Counted from the stretch's first letter, positions 44,126-53,553 are shown. The stretch: DNA of 64,000 nucleotides from Phascolarctobacterium_A succinatutens_B (GCF_958453765.1 NZ_CAUDZA010000002.1:1-64000), one strand, 5' to 3'. Numbers and translations: made by a program. Notes: generated by a model not told the origin, from the letters alone.

Positions 44126-45052
44126 ATGTTAGTAGTTTTAAGTAAAGCCCTGGCCTTTGTACTCATCATACTTATAGGCTATATCTGCAAACGCCGCGGC
44201 TTTTTTTCACCGACCGATTATCAGGTCGTAAGCAAAATTGTTTTGAATATTACGCTGCCCTGTGCCGTAATCAACAGCTTTGCACATTTTGAGATGGATT
44301 ATTCGCTAATCGCTGCCGTCTTTTTAGGCTTATTCGGCAATCTAATGATGCTTTTTGTATCTCTGATGCTGACGCGCGGTGATACTCCGGCTACCAAGAT
44401 TTTCTATATCTTCAGCCTCGCCGGCTATAATATAGGCTGCTTTACGCTGCCGTTTGCGCAGGCCTTTTTAACGCCCTTTGCCGTAGTCGGCCTGTGTATG
44501 TTCGACGTGGGCAATTCCATTATGTGTACTGGTATGACCTATGCGTTGACTGCCTCCTGCATCGGCTATGCGGACGGACGCAAGGACAAATTCAGCATGA
44601 AGAATATTGTGCAAAAGCTTCTGCATTCGGTGCCGTTTGTTGTTTATATCAGCATGCTGCTGCTGTCGCTGGCAGGATTCAACTTCCCTAAGAGCGTGTA
44701 TACGTTTACAGAGATTGTGGGCACAGGCAACCCGTTTTTAAGTATGCTGATGATTGGTATGATGTTTGAAATCAAGCTGGATAAGAAGGCAATGGGCTAT
44801 GTCAAGGAGCTGTTCAGCGTGCGTTATGCAATATCGCTCTTGTGCGCCGCTGCTTTTATTTATCTGGCACCTTTCAAGCAGGAGATAAATTATGTGATTG
44901 CGCTGGCGTTTATGGCACCCTGCACGATTATCGGCCCGATTTTTGTAGAGAAGTTGGGAGCAAATGTACAGCTGGCCAGCCTGTTCAATTCATTGACGAT
45001 TATTACCAGCGTTGTTCTTTTTACAGCTTTTTTCATTATAATAAACGGCTGA
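44126..45052 (+). CDS. AEC-family transporter (auxin efflux carrier/malate permease type)
   Basis: 308 aa, about ten hydrophobic helices. It begins MLVVLSKALAFVLIILIGYICKRRGFFSPTDY and has the conserved NITLPCAVINSF and PCTIIGPIFVEKLGANVQLAS. Such proteins export or import organic acids; the substrate is unknown. The start is ATG 44126 with GTGAGGGG upstream; the longer frame starts inside the rplT terminator. Confidence 0.88.
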   Translation: MLVVLSKALAFVLIILIGYICKRRGFFSPTDYQVVSKIVLNITLPCAVINSFAHFEMDYSLIAAVFLGLFGNLMMLFVSLMLTRGDTPATKIFYIFSLAGYNIGCFTLPFAQAFLTPFAVVGLCMFDVGNSIMCTGMTYALTASCIGYADGRKDKFSMKNIVQKLLHSVPFVVYISMLLLSLAGFNFPKSVYTFTEIVGTGNPFLSMLMIGMMFEIKLDKKAMGYVKELFSVRYAISLLCAAAFIYLAPFKQEINYVIALAFMAPCTIIGPIFVEKLGANVQLASLFNSLTIITSVVLFTAFFIIING

Positions 45053-45123
45053 TTGACGTTGGCTTAGATATATTAGTATAATAGTAGCAAAAGTAATTTA
45101 GCTGCGTATAGAGGAGAAACAAG

Positions 45124-45909
45124 ATGGAACTTACCGGATTGCAAAACCCAATGGTGAAGGCTGCAGCGGAGCTGAAGCAGAAGAAATATCGTCAGCAGCA
45201 GGGCCTGTTCTTGGCAGAAGGCCTGCGTACTGTGGAAGAGGCAGTGCGTTACGGCGCCGTGCAGAGCATTTTTTATACTGCGATTGAGGATGACCGCACC
45301 CGCGCCGTGCTGGAAGAGGCTGCGGCCAAGCAGATTAAGCTCGTCTGCGTGAGCGACAAGGTGCTGAAAAAAATTGCCGATACCGAAACGCCGCAGGGAA
45401 TTATTGCCGTATGTGAAATGCGCAGCAAGCGTCTGGATGATTTTCTGGCATCCGGCAAAATGCTGCTTGTTCTGGACCGTGTAACAGATCCGGGAAATAT
45501 CGGCACCATGCTGCGTACTGCGGATGCGGCCGGTGTAGGTGGCTTGCTGCTTTTGCAGGGCTGCGCTGATATTTATGCGCCGAAAACAGTTCGTGCTTCC
45601 ATGGGCTCGCTGTTCCACCTGCCGGTGCTGAGCGGTTTGAGCGAGGAGCTGTTGGTGCAGGCAGCACGTAAGGCAGGCTATGAGCTGCTGGTTACCTGCC
45701 TGGACGGCGCGGATAATTTGTACAAGGCTGATTTGCAGGGACGTTTGGCTTTTGTTATGGGCAACGAGGCCAACGGCGTGAGTCCTGCTTTGCTGGCGGC
45801 AGCAGACAAGCGCGTCTTTATCCCTATGCAAGGACGTGCGGAATCGCTGAACGTGGCTATGGCTGCCGGTATAGTTATGTTTGAGGCGCTGCGTCAGAAG
45901 CTCAAATAA
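45124..45909 (+). CDS. TrmH/SpoU-family RNA 2'-O-methyltransferase
   Basis: 261 aa. The N-terminal substrate-binding domain has LQNPMVKAAAELKQKKYRQQQGLFLAEGLRTVEEA. The SPOUT domain has VLDRVTDPGNIGTMLRTADAAG, FVMGNEANGVSPALLA and FIPMQGRAESLNVAMAAGIVMFEALRQ. It modifies rRNA or tRNA ribose; the exact site is unknown. AGAGGAG precedes the ATG. tRNA genes follow. Confidence 0.9.
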   Translation: MELTGLQNPMVKAAAELKQKKYRQQQGLFLAEGLRTVEEAVRYGAVQSIFYTAIEDDRTRAVLEEAAAKQIKLVCVSDKVLKKIADTETPQGIIAVCEMRSKRLDDFLASGKMLLVLDRVTDPGNIGTMLRTADAAGVGGLLLLQGCADIYAPKTVRASMGSLFHLPVLSGLSEELLVQAARKAGYELLVTCLDGADNLYKADLQGRLAFVMGNEANGVSPALLAAADKRVFIPMQGRAESLNVAMAAGIVMFEALRQKLK

Positions 45910-45924
45910 TTTTTTAGTTTTTGC

Positions 45925-45953
45925 TTGACAAAAGTATCTCGCTGTAATATAAT
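45925..45953 (+). promoter_or_regulatory. Promoter of the tRNA cluster
   Basis: TTGACA (45925-45930), a 17-nt spacer, TATAAT (45948-45953). Confidence 0.85.
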
Positions 45954-45968
45954 ATCTATGTTGCCTAT

Positions 45969-46053
45969 GGATGGGTTCCCGAGTGGTTAAAGGGAGCAGA
46001 CTGTAAATCTGCCGCGTTTCGCTTCGTTGGTTCGAATCCAACCCCATCCACCA
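45969..46053 (+). tRNA. tRNA-Tyr (GTA)
   Basis: The acceptor stem GGATGGG/CCCATCC closes with A-CCA. The anticodon loop CTGTAAA gives GTA. There is a long variable arm, as expected for bacterial tRNA-Tyr, and a GGTTCGAATCC T-arm. Confidence 0.97.
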
Positions 46054-46062
46054 ACTTAATAT

Positions 46063-46138
<76 letters not shown>

Positions 46139-46148
46139 ACTAAATATT

Positions 46149-46224
46149 GCTGATGTAGCTCAGTCGGCAGAGCGTATCCTTGGTAAGGATAAGGTCACCA
46201 GTTCAATCCTGGTCATCAGCTCCA
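46149..46224 (+). tRNA. tRNA-Thr (GGT)
   Basis: Acceptor stem GCTGATG/CATCAGC, anticodon arm TATCC-TTGGTAA-GGATA giving GGT, T-arm CCAGTTCAATCCTGG, encoded CCA. Confidence 0.96.
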
Positions 46225-46227
46225 AAT

Positions 46228-46304
46228 GGCGGCGTAGCTCAGTTGGCTAGAGCATGCGGTTCATACCCGCAGTGTCCGCGGTTCAAATCCGTGCGCCGCC
46301 ACCA
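46228..46304 (+). tRNA. Elongator tRNA-Met (CAT)
   Basis: Acceptor stem GGCGGCG/CGCCGCC, anticodon arm TGCGG-TTCATAC-CCGCA giving CAT, encoded CCA. A CAT anticodon could also be the lysidine-modified Ile tRNA, but the body resembles elongator Met. Confidence 0.9.
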
Positions 46305-46314
46305 ACTGCAATTC

Positions 46315-46344
46315 AAGACTTCCAAGAAATTGGGAGTCTTTTTT
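46315..46344 (+). terminator. Terminator of the tRNA cluster
   Basis: AAGACTTCC (46315-46323) pairs with GGGAGTCTT (46332-46340), followed by TTTT. Confidence 0.88.
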
Positions 46345-46460
46345 GTTATCTGCAACGGATAAATGGAATATAAAATATTCTGGTTCGTATCATGTAAAAA
46401 TTTTTGTTGGGTTTAATATTTTTTACGTAAAAATAAATCGCAACAGTTTTCATACTTTTC

Positions 46461-46559
46461 TTGACACCGCAATCTTTAAATGATATACTTGTAAACAGTA
46501 TTGATTCCGAAAACGGATAGAGGCACAAAAAACACATATGTCTGAATAGACATATGTGT
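46461..46559 (+). promoter_or_regulatory. Promoter and 12-bp palindrome upstream of the TonB receptor
   Basis: TTGACA (46461-46466), a 17-nt spacer and TATACT (46484-46489). In the leader, ACACATATGTCT (46532-46543), GAAT, AGACATATGTGT (46548-46559) form a perfect 12-bp inverted repeat without a T run. It could be an operator or an mRNA hairpin. I cannot recognise a Fur box with confidence. The rest of 46345-46641 holds no gene. Confidence 0.65.
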
Positions 46560-46641
46560 AAATGACTGGTTTTGGCTATGGCAGACTTTGCCGAAATTTA
46601 ATCTGTTATAGCTGTGATTGGTATATATTTTAAGGAGTGGT

Positions 46642-48756
46642 ATGAGTATGCAGAAAAAAGAACTATCTAAGTTAGTCCTGACAACCCTGTTAACTGGCGG
46701 TGTACTATGGGGGGGGACAGCATTCGCTGCTGAAGAGAATTTACAGGAATTTTCCTTGGACACCATGGTTGTTACCGCAACCAGAACGGCAATGACAGTT
46801 AAGGAAACCCCTTCGACCGTAGAGATTGTTGACAGCAAAAAGCTGGAGCAGACACAGGCTAAAACCTTGCATGATGCTTTAAAGGGCGCTTTGGGCGTTA
46901 ATGTATTTAATGATTTCCAGGGACGCAGCAATGTCAGCATCCGCGGCAGTGAATCCCGTCACGTATTGATTATGGTTGACGGCAAGCGTTTAGGCGGCGA
47001 GGCAGCTTACAACTCTGCCAATGCCTGGGACGTAGACCGTATTCGTATGGAGGATGTTGAAAGAGTAGAAATCATCCGCGGACCTGCGGGTGCAATGTAT
47101 GGCAGTGATGCTATGGGTGGTGTAATTAACGTTATTACCAAAACTCCGGATAAGACAACTGCTGACATTAATTATGAATATGGCTGGTATGAGGACGGCA
47201 AGGGCGCAGGCTATAAAGGAAACCTGTATCTGCAAGGCGCTGAAGGCAACTATTCCTATAAAATCAACGCTGGCCTGAATAAAAACAGACCGTATTTGGA
47301 TCCTAAGGGCAGCGGCGATTCCATGAATTTTTATGGTAAGCAGCAGCCGATTTCTTTAAGTGTTGACTATAAGTTTGATAATGGCAATAAATTAAGCGTA
47401 GATTTCAGCAAAATTAAGGAAGAGAATCAAAAAACTACTACTAGCAGAACTGTTATGACGTCTAGTACTTGGCAGGATAAGGTGCAGACGATTTGGAATA
47501 ATAATAAACGTACTGACTATGCTATTACTTATCAGGGTTCAGATGATAAGCAGGACTGGATGTTCCGAGCTTATAAATCAGTATTTGATAAGCATTACAC
47601 GAATCAGAATAATACCCGTATGACGATGATGGGCAAACCGGGAGCTTGGAAGCTGCAGGATCCTAAGCATGATACGGTTAAGCGTACTCTGAGCGTTATT
47701 GAAGGCAAGGATACATTTAACCTTAGTGATAAGAATAAGCTGACTGCCGGTTTTGAATATCGTAAGGATGAGAGTGAGGGTACACGCTTAAAGAAACCAA
47801 ATACATCTTTGAGTGGTTCTAGTGCTCGTGATGCTTTTGATAAGGCTGATATTAATTATATGGCAGCATATGTTCAAGACGAATTCAGACCGAATGATAA
47901 ATGGCTGATTATTCCTTCCGTTCGTTTTGACCACAGTGATCAGTTCAGCAACAAGCTGACCAGCAACCTGGCTGCAACCTATAATGCTGCCGATGATGTA
48001 CGTATTAAGGCTGTAGTTGGTCAGGGCTATAAAACTCCGACTGTAAACGATTTGTACATTTTCTGGGAAATGTATGCCGCAAATCGGGGTTCCAAAGGTC
48101 AATTCTATGTTGGTAACCCTGACTTGAAGCCTGAAAAATCCTTAAGCTACGAATTATCTGTTGAAAAGGATTGGGGTGACAGATCTACCGTCCATCTGGG
48201 CTTATTCAGAAATGAAGTTAAAGATTTGATTAGTACCCGCTGGACCGGAGAATATACTGAGCAGCATCCTGATATTTATCCTGGCGTTACAGGTGACATG
48301 ATTATGGCTTATGAAAATATCCCTGAAGCAACTTTACAGGGCGTAGAGCTGTACGGTTCTCATAGAATCGGTAAGGATATTTATCTTAACGCCGGTTATA
48401 CCTTCTTGGATGCTAAAGACAAAACAGCAGGAACTCGTCTGAAAGACAGAGCTAAGCATCAGGTAACCTTTGGCGTTTCCTATCAGCCGGAAAATATTTA
48501 TGCTTGGGACCTGAGCTTTGACCTTGTATCTAACATCGGCTACTACTTCAATAATGGCGATAAGAGCACCATGGGCAACTTTGTTTACGAAACCAAGGAC
48601 TTCACTATTGCTAACATCATGGCTTCCAGACATCTCAACAAGGATACCAAGATTTATCTGGGCATTGACAACATCAGCAATCACCAGAACTTTGGCCCGT
48701 ATTCTGACGGCAATCTCGGTCGCTTGTACAGAGTTGGTATGGAATATAAATTCTAA
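46642..48756 (+). CDS. TonB-dependent outer-membrane receptor, probable heme receptor
   Basis: About 704 aa. Signal peptide, then a TonB-box-like FSLDTMVVTATRT, the plug domain (TVEIVDSKKLEQ, SNVSIRGSESRHVLIMVDG, VERVEIIRGPAGAMYGSDAMGGVINVITK) and a 22-strand barrel ending in the aromatic MEYKF. NPDLKPEKSLSYELS lies in the barrel, as in many heme and B12 receptors. Cobalamin is possible, but the downstream heme-degradation gene favours heme. I use ATG 46642 behind AAGGAG; ATG 46648 is also possible. It demonstrates that the host has an outer membrane. Confidence 0.93.
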   Translation: MSMQKKELSKLVLTTLLTGGVLWGGTAFAAEENLQEFSLDTMVVTATRTAMTVKETPSTVEIVDSKKLEQTQAKTLHDALKGALGVNVFNDFQGRSNVSIRGSESRHVLIMVDGKRLGGEAAYNSANAWDVDRIRMEDVERVEIIRGPAGAMYGSDAMGGVINVITKTPDKTTADINYEYGWYEDGKGAGYKGNLYLQGAEGNYSYKINAGLNKNRPYLDPKGSGDSMNFYGKQQPISLSVDYKFDNGNKLSVDFSKIKEENQKTTTSRTVMTSSTWQDKVQTIWNNNKRTDYAITYQGSDDKQDWMFRAYKSVFDKHYTNQNNTRMTMMGKPGAWKLQDPKHDTVKRTLSVIEGKDTFNLSDKNKLTAGFEYRKDESEGTRLKKPNTSLSGSSARDAFDKADINYMAAYVQDEFRPNDKWLIIPSVRFDHSDQFSNKLTSNLAATYNAADDVRIKAVVGQGYKTPTVNDLYIFWEMYAANRGSKGQFYVGNPDLKPEKSLSYELSVEKDWGDRSTVHLGLFRNEVKDLISTRWTGEYTEQHPDIYPGVTGDMIMAYENIPEATLQGVELYGSHRIGKDIYLNAGYTFLDAKDKTAGTRLKDRAKHQVTFGVSYQPENIYAWDLSFDLVSNIGYYFNNGDKSTMGNFVYETKDFTIANIMASRHLNKDTKIYLGIDNISNHQNFGPYSDGNLGRLYRVGMEYKF

Positions 48757-48783
48757 ACATAGCGGTAAAGTAAAAGAACAAAT

Positions 48784-48811
48784 AAAGCAGGCCCGATGGC
48801 CTGCTTTGTTT
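48784..48811 (+). terminator. Hairpin terminator between receptor and lipoprotein
   Basis: AAAGCAGGCC-CGAT-GGCCTGCTTT, a perfect 10-bp stem with a weak T run. It probably lowers rather than abolishes expression of the downstream genes. Confidence 0.75.
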
Positions 48812-48829
48812 GCCTAACGAGGAAGTATT

Positions 48830-49792
48830 ATGCGAAAAATTTTCAGTTTCATTTTAACGGTTCTTATGGTATGCTTATGTATAAGCGGTTGCACACCGCT
48901 AACCGGAAATTCCGGTTCAGGCTCCGCAATAAAAATCACTGATGATAACCAGCGCATTGTTACCTTGAAAAAGGTTCCCGAAAGAATCGTTGTTCTGTCA
49001 CCGTCATTTTTAGAGCTGGTGCAGGCTGTAGACGGCAAGGTTGTCGGCCGTGCCAAAACACAGGTAGGCAAGGTGCCAGCTTTTGCCAAGGATGCTGACG
49101 AGGTAGGCTTTATTTTTAATATTAATGTAGAAAAAATTATTGAGCTGAAGCCTGATCTGGTAATTGCGTACAAGGGCATGCACGAGCGTTATCTGCATAC
49201 ATTGGAATCCAACAATATTCCAGTTGTTGTGCTGAATCTGAAATCCTATGAGGATGTTAAGCACAGCATGCTCACCATTGGCAAAATAATGCGTAAGGAT
49301 GATAAGGCGCAGAAGGTTGTGGCAAATCTCGATAAGGATATCAATGCTACAGTAAGCAAGCTGCCTAAAAGCGAGCGCAGCGTAGCGATTCTGCACACCA
49401 CCAGCATGGGCATCACCATGGAAAGGGAAACCAGTATTGCCGGCTGCTGTGCTAAAATGCTTAAATTACGCAACGTAGTACAGGGCGAAACCAAGCCTGT
49501 CAGCGGACCGATGGGAACTCAGCCTGACAAGGCTCCCTACAGCTTAGAGGATTTGCTGGAGAAAAATCCGCAGGTAATTTTTATCACCTCTATGGGTGTG
49601 CCCAGAGATAGTGAGGGAAATCCTAAGCTGGAGATTATGAGCAACCCGGCGTGGAATTCCATCGATGCGGTAAAAAATAAGCAGGTATTTTTCCTGCCGG
49701 ACGATTTGTTCCTGCTCAATCCAGGGTTGGAATATCCTAAGGCAGTACGCTGCATGGCAGCAAAAATGTATCCTGATGCAGTAAAGGAGTAG
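48830..49792 (+). CDS. Periplasmic-binding lipoprotein (BtuF/HmuT type)
   Basis: 320 aa. A lipoprotein signal ends at LCISGC. The two-lobe binding fold has PERIVVLSPSFLELVQAVDGKVVGR, KIIELKPDLVIAY and NPGLEYPKAVRCMAAKMYP. Family members bind heme, cobalamin or ferric siderophores and hand them to an ABC importer; no permease or ATPase for it is in the window. Heme is inferred from the next gene. It lies 4 nt before the radical SAM gene. Confidence 0.88.
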   Translation: MRKIFSFILTVLMVCLCISGCTPLTGNSGSGSAIKITDDNQRIVTLKKVPERIVVLSPSFLELVQAVDGKVVGRAKTQVGKVPAFAKDADEVGFIFNINVEKIIELKPDLVIAYKGMHERYLHTLESNNIPVVVLNLKSYEDVKHSMLTIGKIMRKDDKAQKVVANLDKDINATVSKLPKSERSVAILHTTSMGITMERETSIAGCCAKMLKLRNVVQGETKPVSGPMGTQPDKAPYSLEDLLEKNPQVIFITSMGVPRDSEGNPKLEIMSNPAWNSIDAVKNKQVFFLPDDLFLLNPGLEYPKAVRCMAAKMYPDAVKE

Positions 49793-49796
49793 GCTG

Positions 49797-51209
49797 ATGA
49801 TTGATTACGCAAAAAATATTCAGGCGTTTTATGAGCGCGATGATTATAAGGCTCTTGCAGGCCAGCCGGGGGTAACTGCTGTTGAAGCAAGCTTCAAAGA
49901 TCTGACCTATGTTCCGCGCAAGACCAAACCGTTGCCGGGGATGATGGCCGGGACGATGCTGCAGGAGTTTGCTTTGCAGCCGCAGCAGCCGACGGCGCTG
50001 TATCTGCATATTCCGTTCTGCAATCTGCGCTGCTCCTACTGCAGCTTTTACCGCAATCCCTTTGAGGCGGAGCAGGTTGAGGAATATGTACAGGCGCTTT
50101 TGGCGGAGCTGGATTTTCTGCAGCAGCAGGGCGTTTTTGCCAAGCAAAGACCGGAAGCTGTTTTCTTTGGCGGCGGCACGCCGTCCGTGCTCAATCCGGC
50201 GCAGATAAGCGCGCTGCTGAACAAAATTCACAGTGCTGCCAGTCTGGCGGATGACTGCGAGGTAACCTTTGAAAGCAGTATCTATGATTTATCGGCGGAT
50301 AAGCTCGCTGCCTGCATTGCCGGCGGCGTGAACCGCTTCAGCTTCGGCGTGCAGGCCTTTGATACGCATTTGCGCCGCTCCTTAGGCAGGCTTAATGCGA
50401 AGGAAGAGGTAACGGCCAAGCTCGAAGATGTGGCAGCCAAAGGCGTCAAGGTTATTATCGACCTGATTTACGGCCTGAACGGCCAAACGCAGGCAATGCT
50501 GCTGGACGATATCAGAACGGCGCTGGCCTGCGGCGTGAGCGGTATGGATTTGTACAAGCTGCAGATTATGCCGAAATCTCCCTTAGGTCAGGCGATTGCC
50601 AAGGGCAATATTAAATACGAATATAACGACAGAATGCTGGCGGAAATGTTCGTTGCTGCTGATGCGCTGCTTGCGGAGCAGGGAGCCAAGGCGCTGAGCT
50701 GCTGCCATTGGGCAATGCGCGAGGATGAACGCAGCGGTTACAATACGTTGGTGAAGAGCGGTGCGAACATCATTACCTGCGGTGCGGCCTGCGGCGGTCA
50801 CATGGGAATGTACAATTACATGAAGACTATGGACCGAAGCGACTATGTAAAAAAGGCTACTGCCGGACAGTACGCTGTCATGGGCATGGGCAAGCATAAC
50901 GAAAACTATCTGCTCCTCGAAAAGCTGTCCGGACAGTGTGATTCCGGCAGGTTTGATTTTGCTTTGCTGAAGCGCTACAGTGATGCGGATTGGGAAAGCC
51001 TGCTTGCGCCGCTGCTGGAGCAGTGGGAGCTTTTGGACCTGCTTTATGCTATGGACGGCAAGTATTTCTTTACGGCGAAGGGAAAATATTACTATCGTCA
51101 GATGGACAGAGTGCTGCTGACAGCTGCGGAGTGCGCACTTTACGGCAAACCGGGACTGATGGAGCAGGCTGGCCAGAAGATGATGGGCATTATGAAGAAT
51201 ATGAAATAA
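49797..51209 (+). CDS. Radical SAM protein of the HutW/ChuW/HmuW anaerobic heme-degradation type
   Basis: 470 aa. It has LYLHIPFCNLRCSYCSFYR (C75-x3-C79-x2-C82), VFFGGGTPSVLN, NRFSFGVQAFDTHLRRSLGRL and IIDLIYGLNGQT, placing it in the HemN-like group. It differs from HemW by a long N-terminal lead (about 65 residues with MAGTMLQEFA) and a distinct C-terminal half (CCHWAMREDERSGYNTL, GAACGGHMGMYNYM). Enzymes of this kind methylate and open heme without oxygen. Its neighbours, a TonB receptor, a binding lipoprotein and a flavodoxin, agree with that role. Confidence 0.87.
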   Translation: MIDYAKNIQAFYERDDYKALAGQPGVTAVEASFKDLTYVPRKTKPLPGMMAGTMLQEFALQPQQPTALYLHIPFCNLRCSYCSFYRNPFEAEQVEEYVQALLAELDFLQQQGVFAKQRPEAVFFGGGTPSVLNPAQISALLNKIHSAASLADDCEVTFESSIYDLSADKLAACIAGGVNRFSFGVQAFDTHLRRSLGRLNAKEEVTAKLEDVAAKGVKVIIDLIYGLNGQTQAMLLDDIRTALACGVSGMDLYKLQIMPKSPLGQAIAKGNIKYEYNDRMLAEMFVAADALLAEQGAKALSCCHWAMREDERSGYNTLVKSGANIITCGAACGGHMGMYNYMKTMDRSDYVKKATAGQYAVMGMGKHNENYLLLEKLSGQCDSGRFDFALLKRYSDADWESLLAPLLEQWELLDLLYAMDGKYFFTAKGKYYYRQMDRVLLTAAECALYGKPGLMEQAGQKMMGIMKNMK

Positions 51210-51224
51210 AAGGAGTGTACTACT

Positions 51225-51755
51225 ATGCAGGACATTTTAATCGTTTATGACAGCAAAACCGGTAATACGGAAAAGGTTGCCAAGGCTTTGGCCGAGGCTG
51301 CAGGCGAACGCTGCGTGCTGGCGCAGGTTGACGCTGCTCCGGCTGCGGATGACTTCGCTGTTGTTGTAGCAGGCTACTGGGTTGACAAGGGCGCACCGAA
51401 TGCGAAGATGAAAAAATATCTGGAGAATTTGCACGGCAAAAAGGTAGTGCTGTTCCAAACCTTGGGCGCAGACCCGGCGAGCGACCACGCTGTAAGCTCC
51501 CTGGTAAATGCAGGTGTACTGATGAACAAGGACTGCAAGGTACTGGGTACTTTATCTATCCGCGGTGCGATTGACCCAGCACTGATTGCCATGATGCGCA
51601 AGATGCCGGCAGGCAGCCCGCACAGCCCCAGTCCCGAGAGCGAAGCCCGTTGGGCTGCTGCAGCCAGCCATCCGGATGCAGAGGACTTGGCGAAGGCCAA
51701 GAGCTTTATGCAGGGCTTTTTGGCTATGTATGACAAGTTTTTGAAGATGATGTAA
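51225..51755 (+). CDS. Flavodoxin, probable partner of the heme-degrading enzyme
   Basis: 176 aa. The FMN phosphate loop is IVYDSKTGNTEKVA; VVAGYWVDKGAPNAKMKKYLENL and VVLFQTLGADP are the further FMN-binding loops. GGAGTG precedes the ATG, 15 nt after the radical SAM gene. In Fusobacterium, a flavodoxin (HmuF) beside HmuW supplies electrons for heme cleavage; the same arrangement is seen here. The C-terminal extension (about 120-176) is longer than in minimal flavodoxins. Confidence 0.9.
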   Translation: MQDILIVYDSKTGNTEKVAKALAEAAGERCVLAQVDAAPAADDFAVVVAGYWVDKGAPNAKMKKYLENLHGKKVVLFQTLGADPASDHAVSSLVNAGVLMNKDCKVLGTLSIRGAIDPALIAMMRKMPAGSPHSPSPESEARWAAAASHPDAEDLAKAKSFMQGFLAMYDKFLKMM

Positions 51756-51894
51756 GAGCAGTCCTTCATATAAGAACAGTGCTTTATAATGCGCAGTCAC
51801 AGTTTGGCTGTGCATTTATTATTGTAAAAGCATTTTAGGGCAGAGAAATTTAAACGATGAACTAAAAGTGTAGAACTATTGACAAAATTGTGTC

Positions 51895-51923
51895 TTGCAT
51901 AAAGTTCTTTCATAGTGTACAAT
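51895..51923 (+). promoter_or_regulatory. Promoter of the peptide transporter operon
   Basis: TTGCAT (51895-51900), a 17-nt spacer and TACAAT (51918-51923). A TTGACA further upstream (51879-51884) has no matching -10. Confidence 0.6.
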
Positions 51924-51964
51924 GGAAGTAATCATAAAATGCAATTTTGAAAGGAAGGTGCATT

Positions 51965-53527
51965 ATGAAAAAATTATTAGTGCTCATCATGGCAGCTTTG
52001 ATGATTCTTGCTATGGCTGTTGCAGGCTGCGGCGGCGATGACAAAAAAGCTGACAACGGCAGTACTGCACACAAGGAGAAGCTGGTTATTGGTACCGATG
52101 CCGATATCAACAACCTTAACCTGCAAAAACAACAGGACGCTGCCAACAACGTTATTCTGAAGAACACTCACCAGACTCTGGTATTCTTCAATAACGGCTC
52201 TCAAGGCAAGGAGCGTTTCGGCCCTGGTCTGGCTACCGACTGGAAGTTCGTAGATGATACCCATATCATCATGAACCTGCGTAAGGACGTATACTTCAAC
52301 GACGGTAAAAAGACTCCGATGACTGCAGATGACGTTAAATTCACCCTGGATATGGCAATGAAAAACGTTATCAAATCCGCTCTGGCAGGCTATGTAAAAT
52401 CTACCGTTAAAGACAAATATCAGATTGAAATCGAAATCAGCTCCTATAACAACGAGTTCATTCAATCTCTGTCCTCCGTTCCTCTGTCCATCCAATCCAA
52501 AAAAGCTTATGATGATGGTGTAAAAGAGCCGTGGCTTATCGGCACCGGCCCTTACAAATATGACAAATGGGTTCAAGGCGAATACTGCCGTCTGACCAAG
52601 GTTAAGGATTATTGGGGCAACAACCTGCCTGCAACCGAAAACTTTGCTCCCGGCATATCCGATATCATCGAATTCCGTCCGATGATTGAGGCTTCTGCTC
52701 GCGTAATGGCTCTGCAGGCCGGCGAAATCGATGTATGCGTAAATCCGCCTATCAGCGATCTGAAATTCTTGAAGGATGACAAGAATATCACTGTTTACGA
52801 ACAACCCGGTACCCGTCTGTTCTACTTTGCATTCAATGTTGAAAAGAAACCGTGGGATAACCAAAAACTGCGTCAGGCTGTAGCTTGCGCAATCGACAAG
52901 AAATCTGTTCTGGACGCTGCTCTGAATGGCAAAGGCACTCTGCAAAAAACCATTCTGAACCGTGGTCTGTGGGGCTTCTATGATGAAATGCCCGGCTATG
53001 ACTACAATCTGGAGCGTGCTAAACAGCTGATGAAGGAATCCGGCGTAACCGGTCCTATCAAAACCACTCTGACCTATGCAACCGGCGCTCCCTACGAGCA
53101 GATTGCAACTGTTATCCAAGCTAACCTGGCACAAATCGGTATTACCGTAGATCTGGTTCCGATGGAGCAAGCTGCTCTGAAGGCTGCCTGCAAGGACGGC
53201 AAACAAAGTCTGTTCCTGTGGCGTTGGAACGAAGACTCCAAGGTTGACTTCGTATATCGCGACCTGTTCTACACCGGTTCCGGTTCCAACTATCATCACT
53301 TCTCCGATCCGAAGGCTGACAAGCTGATTGATGATGTTGCAACCCTGAAGGATCAGAACAAACGCATGGAAGCTGGCGTTGAGCTGCAAAAATACCTGGT
53401 TGACGAATGCCCGCAGGTTCCTCTGTACATTGCTAACCTGGTAGTTGCCTACAATAAAGACCTGAAAGGTCAATATTTCTACGGCGGCGGCAACCACGAT
53501 TGGCGTCATGCTTATATCGCTAAATAA
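51965..53527 (+). CDS. Peptide ABC transporter substrate-binding lipoprotein (family 5)
   Basis: 520 aa. The lipoprotein signal ends AMAVAGC. SBP family 5 features are FGPGLATDWKFVDDTHIIMNLRKDVYFNDGKK, MTADDVKFTLDMAM, LIGTGPYKYDKWVQGEYCRL and FYFAFNVEKKPWDNQKLRQAVACAIDK. It captures di- or oligopeptides, or possibly nickel chelates. I use ATG 51965 behind AAGGAAGGTG. C-ending codons point to high expression. A terminator separates it from the permease genes. Confidence 0.93.
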   Translation: MKKLLVLIMAALMILAMAVAGCGGDDKKADNGSTAHKEKLVIGTDADINNLNLQKQQDAANNVILKNTHQTLVFFNNGSQGKERFGPGLATDWKFVDDTHIIMNLRKDVYFNDGKKTPMTADDVKFTLDMAMKNVIKSALAGYVKSTVKDKYQIEIEISSYNNEFIQSLSSVPLSIQSKKAYDDGVKEPWLIGTGPYKYDKWVQGEYCRLTKVKDYWGNNLPATENFAPGISDIIEFRPMIEASARVMALQAGEIDVCVNPPISDLKFLKDDKNITVYEQPGTRLFYFAFNVEKKPWDNQKLRQAVACAIDKKSVLDAALNGKGTLQKTILNRGLWGFYDEMPGYDYNLERAKQLMKESGVTGPIKTTLTYATGAPYEQIATVIQANLAQIGITVDLVPMEQAALKAACKDGKQSLFLWRWNEDSKVDFVYRDLFYTGSGSNYHHFSDPKADKLIDDVATLKDQNKRMEAGVELQKYLVDECPQVPLYIANLVVAYNKDLKGQYFYGGGNHDWRHAYIAK

Positions 53528-53553
53528 TTTTGCTGAAAAATTTACAAAGGCGT

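Noticed and set aside
46642..48756. Naming the TonB receptor BtuB
   Set aside because: There is no cobalamin riboswitch in front of it, and its neighbours point to heme; the substrate is left open.
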